A stretch of DNA of 64,000 bases from CAWIKY01 sp963836905 (lineage in GTDB: Bacteria > Pseudomonadota > Alphaproteobacteria > Caulobacterales > Hyphomonadaceae). The stretch's first letter is position 1. Each line of letters opens with the position of its first letter. Shown here piece after piece: positions 7,810 to 16,002 of the stretch. The notes under the pieces are model-generated. The model was not told the origin of the DNA, made no database searches, and was given only the letters and a program-made list of their open reading frames with translations. The translations under genes and the position numbers were made by a program. The DNA lies in the NCBI GenBank assembly GCA_963836905.1, contig CAWIKY010000006.1, forward strand, positions 1,302,001-1,366,000, written 5' to 3'.

Positions 7810-7834
7810 CATCCTTACTGCGAAGGCAAGAACC

Positions 7835-7969
7835 CTATTTGTTGTTTTGAGCGGCGTCCTCAATCGAGTCGCCAGCGTTCTCGATGTCGCGTCCAGCGCC
7901 TTCGATCGTGTTGCAAGCACTAACGGCCAGAGCGAGGGCGGTGATAAGCAGTGCAAAAGTACGTTTCAT
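7835..7969 (-). CDS. Entericidin A/B family small lipoprotein
   Basis: This 44-residue peptide (MKRTFALLITALALAVSACN, then TIEGAGRDIENAG) has a lipoprotein signal with lipobox AVSAC, giving a mature peptide of about 26 residues. The TxEGxGxD pattern is typical of entericidins, which in enterobacteria form a toxin/antidote lipoprotein pair. Here it is single, as is common in alphaproteobacteria. An exact EcfG-type promoter lies 33-57 nt upstream and a strong terminator follows, so it is probably a monocistronic stress gene. Confidence 0.9.
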   Translation of the reverse strand: MKRTFALLITALALAVSACNTIEGAGRDIENAGDSIEDAAQNNK

Positions 7970-8001
7970 AACTATGATTCCCTTTTTGGTATCCCAAGGC
8001 C

Positions 8002-8026
8002 AACGCCCCTGACGCATTCGGGTTCC
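8002..8026 (-). promoter_or_regulatory. EcfG-type promoter of the entericidin gene
   Basis: On the minus strand GGAAC (8026-8022) is followed after 17 nt by GTT (8004-8002), an exact match to the general stress consensus. The 5' leader to the ATG at 7969 would be about 27 nt. Confidence 0.83.
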
Positions 8027-8114
8027 GTCCCAGCCAAGCGTGACCGAAACTTTTATGCGACTTCCCAATGCATCGTTTATGCGGGATAAAAGTGCTGTTG
8101 AATGGAGAAGGCTT

Positions 8115-8591
8115 ATGGCGCGTTCGAGACAGGCATGCATGCTCGCATTGGGCATTCTTCTCGCCGGATGCGCCACGGGGAAGGCTGGCAACAGCAACTC
8201 TGCCGAGATGGCTATGACGGAAGCAAGCAAGGCTGTGTCCTGCGACCGAGAAAGCTTCGACATCTATTTTGGTTTTGACGAAACCTCTTTGAACGAGCAG
8301 GCTAAGGCAGTGCTTGCTGATACCCTTGAGCGCGCTGAGGTCTGCGCAGTTTCCGCGATCCGCATCGAAGGTTATGCGGACTCAGTGGGTGCAGCAGATA
8401 CCAACCGGTTCGTTTCTGAGAAGCGGGCAGAAGCCGTAAAATCAGCGCTCGTCGCAGGCGGGATTCTAGTCGATCGAATTTCCGTTGTGCCCTTCGGTGA
8501 GCAATTCGCAAGGCAGGAAGACGGGCTCGCTACTCCACTGGCCCGCAGGGCGGTCGTCACGTTCTTGGACATGCCATCTGATATTTCCTGA
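8115..8591 (+). CDS. OmpA family outer-membrane lipoprotein
   Basis: The 158-residue protein has a lipoprotein signal (lipobox LLAGC, mature Cys near residue 19) and a C-terminal OmpA/Pal peptidoglycan-binding domain. The domain shows IYFGFDETSLNEQA, IRIEGYADSVGAADTN and SEKRAEAVKSALVAGGI, with the Asp and Arg that contact diaminopimelate in the family. The start is the ATG at 8115 after GGAGAAG. It probably links the outer membrane to the cell wall. No EcfG-type promoter was found upstream. Confidence 0.9.
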   Translation: MARSRQACMLALGILLAGCATGKAGNSNSAEMAMTEASKAVSCDRESFDIYFGFDETSLNEQAKAVLADTLERAEVCAVSAIRIEGYADSVGAADTNRFVSEKRAEAVKSALVAGGILVDRISVVPFGEQFARQEDGLATPLARRAVVTFLDMPSDIS

Positions 8592-8672
8592 CCGGTTGCA
8601 CCATCTTGCAGTGAGCGATGCAACTGTTCACGAGGCTGTAGCGTTGGGTGGGCTGATCGAGAGGAGATCAGC

Positions 8673-9221
8673 ATGAAACACATTTTTTTGGCCGCCAGCG
8701 TAGTTGCACTCGCATTTGCGGCGCCTACAGCTCTCGCATCCAGCGAGACCGAGAACTTTGTCAAGTCGGTCGCGACGGACGCATTGTCGGAAAATCAGAC
8801 TGCCAGTGCCCGAACGGTGCTGGATGCCGCAGATATAGACAAGATCGCCCGTTTTACTTTGGGCCGTCATTCCAGGGACATCTCCGATGCCGACATGTCC
8901 CGTTTCCAAACCGCACTCAGAGAGCGTCTCGAGCAGAGCTATCGCGAGCAGATTGCCAAATACGGCGACGGGAAGCTTTCAGTGCTCGGATCGACCGACC
9001 GGAGCGAAGATGACAGTGTTGTCGAGACCGAGCTGACGGCCGAGGGACAGGAGCCCTATGAGATCGCGTGGCGCGTTATTCGCGATAATGGCGAGTATGC
9101 GATTGTGGATGTGCAGGTGAACGGGTTGTGGCTTGCCATAGAGCAGCGCGCCCAGATCGATGCGATCCTTGATAAGCCAGGATCGACAATTGATACGGTG
9201 ATTTCTGACTTGAAGGGCTGA
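8673..9221 (+). CDS. MlaC/Ttg2D-like phospholipid-binding periplasmic protein
   Basis: The 182-residue protein has a Sec signal peptide (MKHIFLAASVVALAFAAPTA, then LASS) and the MlaC/Ttg2 fold marks: DIDKIARFTLGRHSRDIS at about 50-67, a helix with RFQTALRERLEQSYREQIAK, and WRVIRDNGEYAIVDVQVNG near 125-145. MlaC shuttles phospholipids between the outer membrane and an MCE-type ABC transporter. No mlaABDEF genes are nearby, so it is an orphan here and could also be a hopanoid-associated HpnM-like relative. The ATG at 8673 follows GAGAGGAGA. Confidence 0.85.
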   Translation: MKHIFLAASVVALAFAAPTALASSETENFVKSVATDALSENQTASARTVLDAADIDKIARFTLGRHSRDISDADMSRFQTALRERLEQSYREQIAKYGDGKLSVLGSTDRSEDDSVVETELTAEGQEPYEIAWRVIRDNGEYAIVDVQVNGLWLAIEQRAQIDAILDKPGSTIDTVISDLKG

Positions 9222-9245
9222 TTCGCCGTTCAATGTTGGACTGAC

Positions 9246-9273
9246 AAAGCCCGGCCTGTTCAGGCCGGGCTTT
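9246..9273. terminator. Bidirectional terminator between mlaC-like gene and mmsB
   Basis: AAAGCCCGGCCT and AGGCCGGGCTTT form a perfect 12-bp stem with a 4-nt loop between convergent genes. The mmsB stop codon lies across the loop region (9260-9262), so the hairpin overlaps the end of mmsB. Confidence 0.88.
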
Positions 9274-10159
9274 CTTGCGTGTTTGAAAGCAGTTCGATCA
9301 TTGCAGAGAAGTCGCGGGTACCTTCGCCCTTCGCGGCCATCAGCGTGTAGAGACTGAGCGCCAGACCACCAAGCGGGGTCGCCGTCGTCGTCGCCTTCGA
9401 TGCATCTTCCGCCAGCCGGAGATCCTTGAGCATCATGGCCGCTGCGAAACCGCCTTCAAAGTTTCGATCAGCTGGCGTGGACGGTCCGACACCTTCGACT
9501 GGACAGTAGCTCGTTACCGACCAGCACTGCCCGGACGACTGACTGGCAATGTCAAAGAACTTGCCGGCATCCAGTCCGAGGCTTTTCGCCAGATTGAACG
9601 CTTCGCATGTCCCGATCATCGAGACGGCGAGCAGCATGTTGTTACAAATCTTGGCAGCTTGCCCCGCCCCACTCGTACCCGCTCGCAGTACAATCCGCGC
9701 CATTGGCTCAAGTACGGTCTCGACGTCTGCGAATACCTCCTCGTCGCATCCGACCATGAAGGCCAGTGAGCCAGCCTGCGCTGCGGCCGTTCCGCCGGAT
9801 ACAGGAGCATCAACCGCAATGAACCCCTTCTGCGTTGCCATTTTTGCCACGCTGCGGGCTGTCTCGACATCAATGGTCGAACAATCGATGAGCATCGTAC
9901 CTGTTTGCGCATTTGGCAGGATGTCATTTTCGTAAACCGAACTGACATGTGCGCCGGCAGGCAGCATTGTCACCACAGCGTCCGCTTCGGCGACCGCGTC
10001 CGAGGCGCTACCGGCTATCGCGCAACCTGCTGCTGCCGCAGCATCGCAAGCTGCTTTGGAGAGGTCGAAGGCAACAACCTTCAGACCTTCAGAAGCCGCA
10101 AGATTGGCTACCATTCCGCTGCCCATATTTCCCAGTCCGATGAAAGCAATCGTCTTCAT
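9260..10159 (-). CDS. mmsB: 3-hydroxyisobutyrate dehydrogenase
   Basis: The 299-residue enzyme has the N-terminal NAD-binding GLGNMGSGMVANL, the substrate-binding DAPVSGGTAAAQAGSLAFMV segment (about 118-137) and the catalytic lysine region GAGQAAKICNNMLL (about 165-178). These are the marks of 3-hydroxyisobutyrate dehydrogenase. It oxidises 3-hydroxyisobutyrate to methylmalonate semialdehyde in valine breakdown. It starts 8 nt after mmsA with AGAGGGTG as ribosome binding site, so the next pathway enzyme is made from the same mRNA. Confidence 0.94.
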   Translation of the reverse strand: MKTIAFIGLGNMGSGMVANLAASEGLKVVAFDLSKAACDAAAAAGCAIAGSASDAVAEADAVVTMLPAGAHVSSVYENDILPNAQTGTMLIDCSTIDVETARSVAKMATQKGFIAVDAPVSGGTAAAQAGSLAFMVGCDEEVFADVETVLEPMARIVLRAGTSGAGQAAKICNNMLLAVSMIGTCEAFNLAKSLGLDAGKFFDIASQSSGQCWSVTSYCPVEGVGPSTPADRNFEGGFAAAMMLKDLRLAEDASKATTTATPLGGLALSLYTLMAAKGEGTRDFSAMIELLSNTQESPA

Positions 10160-10167
10160 GACACCCT

Positions 10168-11664
10168 CTATTGCATCGTCGGAATGATGAAGGATTGATC
10201 GGCGACATCGCCGCTTGGCCAGCGCTGGGTGACCGTTTTCACTTTGGTATAGAAGCGAACGCCTTCCATGCCGTATTGATTGGCATCGCCAAAGCTTGAG
10301 CGCTTCCAGCCGCCGAACGAGTGATAGCTCACAGGCACCGGGATCGGAACGTTGATACCAACCATACCCACATTCACCTTCGAGGCGAATTCGCGCGCCG
10401 CAAGACCGTTCCTGGTGAAGATGGCTACCCCATTGCCGTACTGGTGATCGGAGGCAAGGCTCGCTGCCTCTTCCAGATCATCGGCCCGAACGACCTGCAG
10501 CACCGGACCGAATATTTCTTCCTTGTAGGACGCCATGTCTGGTCTGACATTGTCGAAGATGGTCGGTCCCATGAAGAAGCCGTTTTCATGGCCCTGGAGC
10601 GTGAGGTCGCGACCATCGAGCACGAGGTCTGCGCCTTCCTCAATTCCGGTATCGATCCACGAACGGACCTTTTCGCGGTGCACGGCGCTGACAAGAGGTC
10701 CGAAATGTGCATCCGGATCTGTCGAGACCCCGACTTTCAGCGCAGCGGCTTCCTTGACCATTCGGGCGACAAATTCGTCGGCCGTTTTCTTGCCGACAGG
10801 TACTGCAACCGGTAGGGCCATGCATCGTTCCCCGGCGGAACCAAACGCTGCACCAAGAACATCCTTTACGACTTGATCCATGTCTGCGTCCGGCAGGATG
10901 ACGCCATGGTTCTTGGCGCCGCCCATGGCCTGAACACGCTTTCCGTTTGCTGTGCCGGTCTTGTAGACATAATGGGCAATATCGGATGACCCGACAAAGC
11001 TGACGGCCTTGATATCCGGGTGCGAGAGGATTCCATCCACAGCAGACTTGTCACCATGGACGACGTTCAGGACGCCTTCGGGAGCGCCTGCTTCCATGAA
11101 CAGCTCAGCGAGCCGGACAGGCACGCTCGGATCCTTTTCGGAGGGCTTCAGAATGAATGTATTGCCGCTCGCGATGGAGACGGCAAACATCCACATTGGT
11201 ATCATCGCCGGAAAGTTGAACGGGGTGATCCCGGCACAGACGCCAAGAGGTTGCCGCATTGAGTAGACGTCAATACCCGGGCCTGCGCCTTCGGTGTATT
11301 CACCTTTCAGAAGCTGTGGAATGCCGCACGCATACTCAACCACTTCGAGGCCCCTCTGGACGTCGCCGCGGCTGTCGGCGACGACCTTGCCATGTTCGGA
11401 GGAAAGAAGCTCTGCAAGCTCGTCCATATGGCTTTCGATCAGCCCCCGGAAATTGAAGAAGACACGGGCGCGCCGCTGCGGGTTCAGCGAAGCCCATTCG
11501 GGGAAGGCCTTGAGCGCGGACGAAACGGCGGTGTTCAGATCCTCATCGCTTGCCAGCCCGACACGTGCCTGAACGTCACCGGTATTCGGGTTAAGGATGT
11601 CGCCATACCGGTTGGAGGTGGCTTGAAACGAAGTTCCGGAGATGAAGTGATCGACCTGTCGCAT
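10168..11664 (-). CDS. mmsA: CoA-acylating methylmalonate-semialdehyde dehydrogenase
   Basis: This 498-residue aldehyde dehydrogenase has the NAD-site segment GSSDIAHYVYKTGTANGKRV, MGGAKNHGVILPDAD at about 260, and the catalytic cysteine in GSAGERCMALPVAVPV at about 285. The GxxxxRC and GGAKNH motifs are characteristic of MMSDH, which forms propionyl-CoA or acetyl-CoA from the semialdehydes of valine and myo-inositol breakdown. The start is the ATG at 11664 with AGAGGAAG before it; the longer frame lacks such a site. The 200 nt upstream hold no gene or clear promoter. Confidence 0.94.
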   Translation of the reverse strand: MRQVDHFISGTSFQATSNRYGDILNPNTGDVQARVGLASDEDLNTAVSSALKAFPEWASLNPQRRARVFFNFRGLIESHMDELAELLSSEHGKVVADSRGDVQRGLEVVEYACGIPQLLKGEYTEGAGPGIDVYSMRQPLGVCAGITPFNFPAMIPMWMFAVSIASGNTFILKPSEKDPSVPVRLAELFMEAGAPEGVLNVVHGDKSAVDGILSHPDIKAVSFVGSSDIAHYVYKTGTANGKRVQAMGGAKNHGVILPDADMDQVVKDVLGAAFGSAGERCMALPVAVPVGKKTADEFVARMVKEAAALKVGVSTDPDAHFGPLVSAVHREKVRSWIDTGIEEGADLVLDGRDLTLQGHENGFFMGPTIFDNVRPDMASYKEEIFGPVLQVVRADDLEEAASLASDHQYGNGVAIFTRNGLAAREFASKVNVGMVGINVPIPVPVSYHSFGGWKRSSFGDANQYGMEGVRFYTKVKTVTQRWPSGDVADQSFIIPTMQ

Positions 11665-11864
11665 GCAATTGCTTCCTCTGCGTTTTGTGATGTGCTTTGA
11701 AACGCCCGTCATGACGTGACAGCGCAATGCTTGTTCTGGTGTGGGCTATCCCACGAACCTGTCACGGTCGCAACGCACCCGACATGCTGGTTCTGTAACG
11801 ACGGTCGTTCGGTCTACCTGAAACAGTCGAGGCGATCGGCGGAGATAAAGGCGAACTCCCGGTA

Positions 11865-12494
11865 TCAGGAAAGCAACGTCGCCTCAGTCTTCTGCCGGAC
11901 ATCGTCTTCTGTCACGTCAGGTGCGAGTTCAACGAGCTTCAACCCGCCCGGAACAACGTCGAACACCCCAAGATCGGTTATGATCCGGTCGACAACCCCC
12001 TGCCCTGTCAGAGGAAGAGTACACTCACGCAGCAGCTTGGTCTCGCCCTTCTTGTTGGTGTGATCCATCACGACGACGATACGCTGAACACCGGCAACGA
12101 GGTCCATCGCACCGCCCATGCCCTTGACCAGCTTTTTCGGAATCATCCAGTTCGCAAGATCGCCGTTTTCGGCAACCTCCATTGCACCAAGAATAGCGAG
12201 ATTGATGTGACCGCCGCGGATCATGGAAAAGCTCATCGATGATGAGAAGAAAGACGACCTGTCGAGCGTGGTGATTGTCTGTTTGCCAGCATTGATCAGG
12301 TCAGCATCTTCCTCACCGTCATAGGGAAAGGGACCCATTCCGAGCATGCCGTTTTCGGATTGTAGCGTAACGTCCACGCCATCGGGAATATGGTTGGAGA
12401 CCAGTGTGGGGATGCCGATACCAAGGTTCACATAAAAACCGTCCTCCAGTTCTTGTGCGGCCCGCGCGGCCATGTCATCACGTGTCCAGGGCAT
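11865..12494 (-). CDS. scoB: 3-oxoacid (succinyl-CoA) CoA-transferase subunit B
   Basis: The 209-residue protein has YVNLGIGIPTLVSNHIPDG near residue 25 and the catalytic glutamate segment SENGMLGMGPFPYDGEEDAD, as in the beta subunit of SCOT. With subunit A it moves CoA from succinyl-CoA to acetoacetate. Its ATG at 12494 overlaps the scoA stop as TGATG, so the two subunits are translationally coupled. The TTG one codon earlier is less likely. The Gly-rich DLVAGVQRIVVVMDHTNKKG segment is also typical. Confidence 0.92.
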   Translation of the reverse strand: MPWTRDDMAARAAQELEDGFYVNLGIGIPTLVSNHIPDGVDVTLQSENGMLGMGPFPYDGEEDADLINAGKQTITTLDRSSFFSSSMSFSMIRGGHINLAILGAMEVAENGDLANWMIPKKLVKGMGGAMDLVAGVQRIVVVMDHTNKKGETKLLRECTLPLTGQGVVDRIITDLGVFDVVPGGLKLVELAPDVTEDDVRQKTEATLLS

Positions 12495-13198
12495 CAAACT
12501 GTCTCCCGCTGGCGCACTGTGCGCTGTTCAATCCGCTTCTCGTGCTCGCCCTGAATGATGCGTTGCACGAAGATCCCGGGCGTATGGATATGGTCCGGAT
12601 CGAGCGAACCGACCGGCACGATCTCCTCGACTTCGGCAATCGTTACCCTGCCCGCAGTCGCCATGTCGTGATTGAAATTCAACGCGGTATGACGATAGAC
12701 CAGATTGCCCTGCGCATCGCCCTTCCAGGCCTTTACGATAGCTATATCTGCTTTCAGGCCCGTTTCGAGGATATAGGTCTCACCGTCGAAATCCTTGTGT
12801 TCCTTACCGTCAGCGATCACCGTTCCGACACCCGTTTTCGTGTAAAAACCCGGAATGCCGGCACCGCCCGCACGGCACCGCTCGGCCAGTGTGCCTTGCG
12901 GATTGAAGTCGAGTTCAAGCTCTCCGGAGAGATACTGGCGCTCGAATTCCTTGTTCTCGCCGACATAGGAGGAGATCATCTTGCGGATTTGACGGCTTTC
13001 CAGAAGCAGACCGAGCCCGAACCCGTCCACGCCAGCATTATTGGAAATGACTGTCAGGCCTTTGGTACCCGCCTCGCGCAAACCGGCAATCAAGAGTTCC
13101 GGTATGCCGCACAGGCCAAACCCGCCGGACATGACGGTCATGCCATCACGCAGAACGCCTTCCAGGGCGGCTGCCGCGTTTGGATATACCTTCTTCAT
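12494..13198 (-). CDS. scoA: 3-oxoacid (succinyl-CoA) CoA-transferase subunit A
   Basis: The 234-residue alpha subunit has DGMTVMSGGFGLCGIPELLI (about 17-36), SNNAGVDGFGLGLLL (about 50-64) and IAIVKAWKGDAQGNLVYRHT (about 155-174), all typical of SCOT-A. The start is the ATG at 13198, preceded by GGAGG 9 nt upstream; the longer frame adds 20 residues with no site. Ketone-body use fits the neighbouring valine and branched-acyl-CoA genes, and also PHB turnover, since phaC lies elsewhere in the window. Confidence 0.92.
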   Translation of the reverse strand: MKKVYPNAAAALEGVLRDGMTVMSGGFGLCGIPELLIAGLREAGTKGLTVISNNAGVDGFGLGLLLESRQIRKMISSYVGENKEFERQYLSGELELDFNPQGTLAERCRAGGAGIPGFYTKTGVGTVIADGKEHKDFDGETYILETGLKADIAIVKAWKGDAQGNLVYRHTALNFNHDMATAGRVTIAEVEEIVPVGSLDPDHIHTPGIFVQRIIQGEHEKRIEQRTVRQRETV

Positions 13199-13267
13199 TT
13201 CAGAACCTCCGGGGATTTTACAGTCATAGCCAGACGTGGATCGGCGGTCCACATTCAATCGGGCTGA

Positions 13268-14365
13268 TCAACCCGTTCCGATGCCCCAATCGCTCAGCAC
13301 CTCATCTGTATGTTCACCGATACCCGGTGCGCTGCCCTGAATAGCTCCTGGCGTCTTCGAAAATCTCGGCGCAGGTGCGGGTTGGGGCACGCCGTCCGGT
13401 GACACAAAGGTCGCGCGCGCCTTGTTGTGCGCGTGATCCGGCGCTTCGGCCATGGATAGAACGGGCGCAAAACAAATATCGGTGCCTTCCATGATCTTGC
13501 ACCACTCATCGCGAGTTTTGGTCTTGAACAGGTCTGTCAGCTTCGATTTCAGGTCCGGCCAGGCCTCGCGGTCCATCTGCGTCTTGAACGCCTCGTCGTC
13601 GATCCCGGCTTTATCCAGAAGCAGCGCATAGAATTGCGGCTCGATCGATCCAATACTGATCCATTTGCCATCCGAGCAGGCATAGGTGTCATAGAAATGT
13701 GCGCCGCCATCGAGAAGATTGTCTTCGCGGCCATCGCTCCACATGCCTGACGCCCGCATACCGTAGAACATGGCCGTCAACGATGCCGCGCCGTCCGTCA
13801 TGGCGCAGTCGATGACCTGACCTTCACCCGTTTTCTGCGCATGTAGCAGCGCTGCACACATGCCGAACGCGAGATAGAGTGCGCCCCCGCCATAATCGCC
13901 GACCAGATTCAGCGGCGGCGGCGGCGGCTCGCCTTCACGACCCATCGCATGAAGCGCGCCTGTGAGCGAAATATAGTTGATGTCGTGGCCTGCAGCCTGT
14001 GCAAGCGGTCCGGTCTGCCCCCATCCCGTCATCCGCCCGAAAACGAGTTTCGGGTTGGTCTCCAGTGCAACGTCAGGTCCAAGCCCCAGACGTTCCATGA
14101 CGCCCGGGCGAAACCCTTCGATCAAACCGTCCGCCTTTCCGATCAACGCCAATGCGGTCTGTTTGCCCTTTTCGGATTTCAGGTTAAGGCCAACTGATCT
14201 GCGACCGCGGGCGGTCACATCATATTTCGATCCCTTGCCGTCGCCTTGTCTGTCGATACGCACCACGTCTGCGCCAAGGTCCGACAAGAGCATGCCGCAG
14301 AATGGGCCAGGGCCTATGCCAGCAAACTCAACGATCCGAATATCCTTCAAGGGTCCGCTACGCAT
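13268..14365 (-). CDS. Alpha-methylacyl-CoA racemase (CaiB/BaiF CoA-transferase family)
   Basis: The 365-residue protein has the family III N-terminus IVEFAGIGPGPFCGMLLSDL, VRIDRQG, GFRPGVMERLGLGPD and the AGHDINYISLTGAL motif near residue 145. This last motif holds the His and Asp that act as the acid/base pair in alpha-methylacyl-CoA racemases. It would interconvert (2R)- and (2S)-methylacyl-CoA before beta-oxidation. The ATG at 14365 is preferred; a GTG at 14377 adds four residues. It lies 22 nt after the SDR gene and 69 nt before scoA on the same strand, so a catabolic operon is likely. Confidence 0.88.
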   Translation of the reverse strand: MRSGPLKDIRIVEFAGIGPGPFCGMLLSDLGADVVRIDRQGDGKGSKYDVTARGRRSVGLNLKSEKGKQTALALIGKADGLIEGFRPGVMERLGLGPDVALETNPKLVFGRMTGWGQTGPLAQAAGHDINYISLTGALHAMGREGEPPPPPLNLVGDYGGGALYLAFGMCAALLHAQKTGEGQVIDCAMTDGAASLTAMFYGMRASGMWSDGREDNLLDGGAHFYDTYACSDGKWISIGSIEPQFYALLLDKAGIDDEAFKTQMDREAWPDLKSKLTDLFKTKTRDEWCKIMEGTDICFAPVLSMAEAPDHAHNKARATFVSPDGVPQPAPAPRFSKTPGAIQGSAPGIGEHTDEVLSDWGIGTG

Positions 14366-14387
14366 GGGGTGTCTCACTTGTGTTCAG

Positions 14388-15152
14388 TTAAAGGGATTGA
14401 CCGTCATCGACGGTAATTATGGTTCCAGTCATGGCGCCGCTCTCTTCCGACACCAGCATTCGAAGCGCAGCATCGAGGTCCGATTGCTCCATCAGTCTGC
14501 GACGCGGAAAGGATTTTATCTGACGTTGTCCCGGTTCGGTCGCAAACCAGTCGGCATTGATGTCTGTCTCGATATAGCCCGGGCAGATTGCATTCACATT
14601 GATCCTGTGACGGGTCCATTCTCTCGCAAGGCTGCGCGTAAGCATCAAAACAGCGGCTTTGGACGTACAGTATGCAGTCAATCCCGGAAGCACTTTCTGG
14701 CCGCCAATTGAGGCAATATTGACAATTCTGCCTCTGGCGGCTGCTTCCTGCCCGGCTGTGATCAAGCGCCTTGCTGCTTCGCGCGCGCAAAGAAAGACAC
14801 CGCGAACATTGACCGCCAAGATCTTGTCGAAGGCCTCTACGGACAGGTCCGTCGCCAAACCCTCTTCGCTGATCCCGGCATTGTTGACGACGATCGAAAC
14901 GGGCGCACCAAAATGGGTCTCAGCGTTATCGAATAGTCTGATTACATCCTCTTCCTTCGAGACGTCTCCAGCCAGCGCAAGAGCGTCAGAACCATTCACC
15001 CGGAGTTCGTCGGCCAGTTTTTCAATGAGATCAGTCCGTCGCGCGACCAGAATTGTCCGGTAGCCATCCGAAGCAAGGTTTCGAGCAAAACGCTCGCCCA
15101 ATCCTCCGGAAGCTCCGGTGACGAGTGCAATGGGCATGGGAATTTCCGGCAT
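14388..15152 (-). CDS. SDR family oxidoreductase
   Basis: The 254-residue protein is a classical short-chain dehydrogenase. It has TGASGGLG (about 12-19) for NAD(P) binding, NNAGIS (about 90), the catalytic Ser in VNIASIGG, and YCTSKAAV (about 160) with the Tyr-x-x-x-Lys pair. The C-terminal PGYIETDIN is also typical. The start at 15152 has GGAGA 7 nt upstream. The substrate is unknown; its place before an acyl-CoA racemase suggests a 3-hydroxyacyl-CoA or related alcohol dehydrogenase, which is inference. Confidence 0.87.
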   Translation of the reverse strand: MPEIPMPIALVTGASGGLGERFARNLASDGYRTILVARRTDLIEKLADELRVNGSDALALAGDVSKEEDVIRLFDNAETHFGAPVSIVVNNAGISEEGLATDLSVEAFDKILAVNVRGVFLCAREAARRLITAGQEAAARGRIVNIASIGGQKVLPGLTAYCTSKAAVLMLTRSLAREWTRHRINVNAICPGYIETDINADWFATEPGQRQIKSFPRRRLMEQSDLDAALRMLVSEESGAMTGTIITVDDGQSL

Positions 15153-15222
15153 GGGCTGTCTCCGGTTTCGGCCTGCAGCCAGCCTATCCGACGTCCACGA
15201 CCTGACAAGCCTTGGCGATACT

Positions 15223-16002
15223 TCAATCCGCTTTCGTTCGACCGGTCAGTTGAAATTGGCCGGAGCTCGTGTCGCCAATTCGTTCTGACCGCACTCTGAA
15301 GACTTCTTCCAACCGGGCTTCGGTAAATCGTGTCAGCCGGTGTCCCTTCACAAACGATCTTTCCCGCCAGCATCCAGAGTAGCGAGCTCGCATATCGCGA
15401 AGCGAGCGCGAGGTCGTGCAATACCAGCAGGGCTGCGCCGCCATTCCAGACATAGTCCCTTATTGTATCGAGAATCGCGAACTGTTGGTGCGGATCGAGC
15501 GATGCAACCGGTTCGTCAGCCAGAAAGAACGGCGCTTTGGCTGCCAGTGCTCTGGCAAGATACATACGGGCCTGCTCTCCACCCGAGAGGGACGCAGACC
15601 GTCCGGTCCGCCAACGCTGCCAGGTCGCAACTTCGCAAGGCATCAGAAACGATCTGTCCGTCCGCGTCCGATAATCTGCCGGGCGTTCCGCCATAAGCAA
15701 ACCGGCCGAGATGCCACGACATCCCGGACCTTCATCGGCCATGCAACTGACCGTTCCTGCGGGAGATAGGCGAGACTGCGTGCGCGGTCGCGACCGGGCA
15801 TGGCGGCAAGCGAAGTTCCGTTCAAGTGTACGCTTCCGCCTTCAGGCCTTGCGACGCCTGCAAGTGCTCGAAGCAGCGAGGTTTTACCGGCCCCGTTCGG
15901 ACCGATAAGAATCTTCAGTTCGCCGGCACGCAGGCTCAGGCTGACGTCATCAACCAGCACGGCCTTGCCACCGCGAATTGTTACGCCGCATGCCTCAAGC
16001 AT
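15223..16002 (-). pseudogene. Frameshifted ABC transporter ATP-binding protein (BtuD/FecE/HmuV type)
   Basis: The reading frame is split into four pieces that together give a normal ATPase of about 258 residues. The Walker A (IGPNGAGKTSLLRALAG) is in the first piece, the spacer GRFAYGGTPGRLSDADGQ in the second, and the signature LSGGEQARMYLARALAA with Walker B FFLADEPVASLDP in the third. The fourth holds LEEVFRVRSERIGDTSSGQF. Removing one base at about 15711, 15596 and 15313-15314 restores the family sequence at each junction. It overlaps the permease gene by 8 nt and would power the BtuCF-like importer. It is either a real pseudogene or, more likely, three sequencing insertions. Confidence 0.82.

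Noticed and set aside
12404..13267. Long plus-strand frame of 287 codons
   Set aside because: It is the antisense shadow of scoB and scoA, which carry clear family motifs; its own translation shows no domain.
13977..14711. Plus-strand frame of 244 codons
   Set aside because: Antisense to the racemase and SDR genes; low-complexity Ser/Pro/Arg composition typical of shadow frames in GC-rich DNA.
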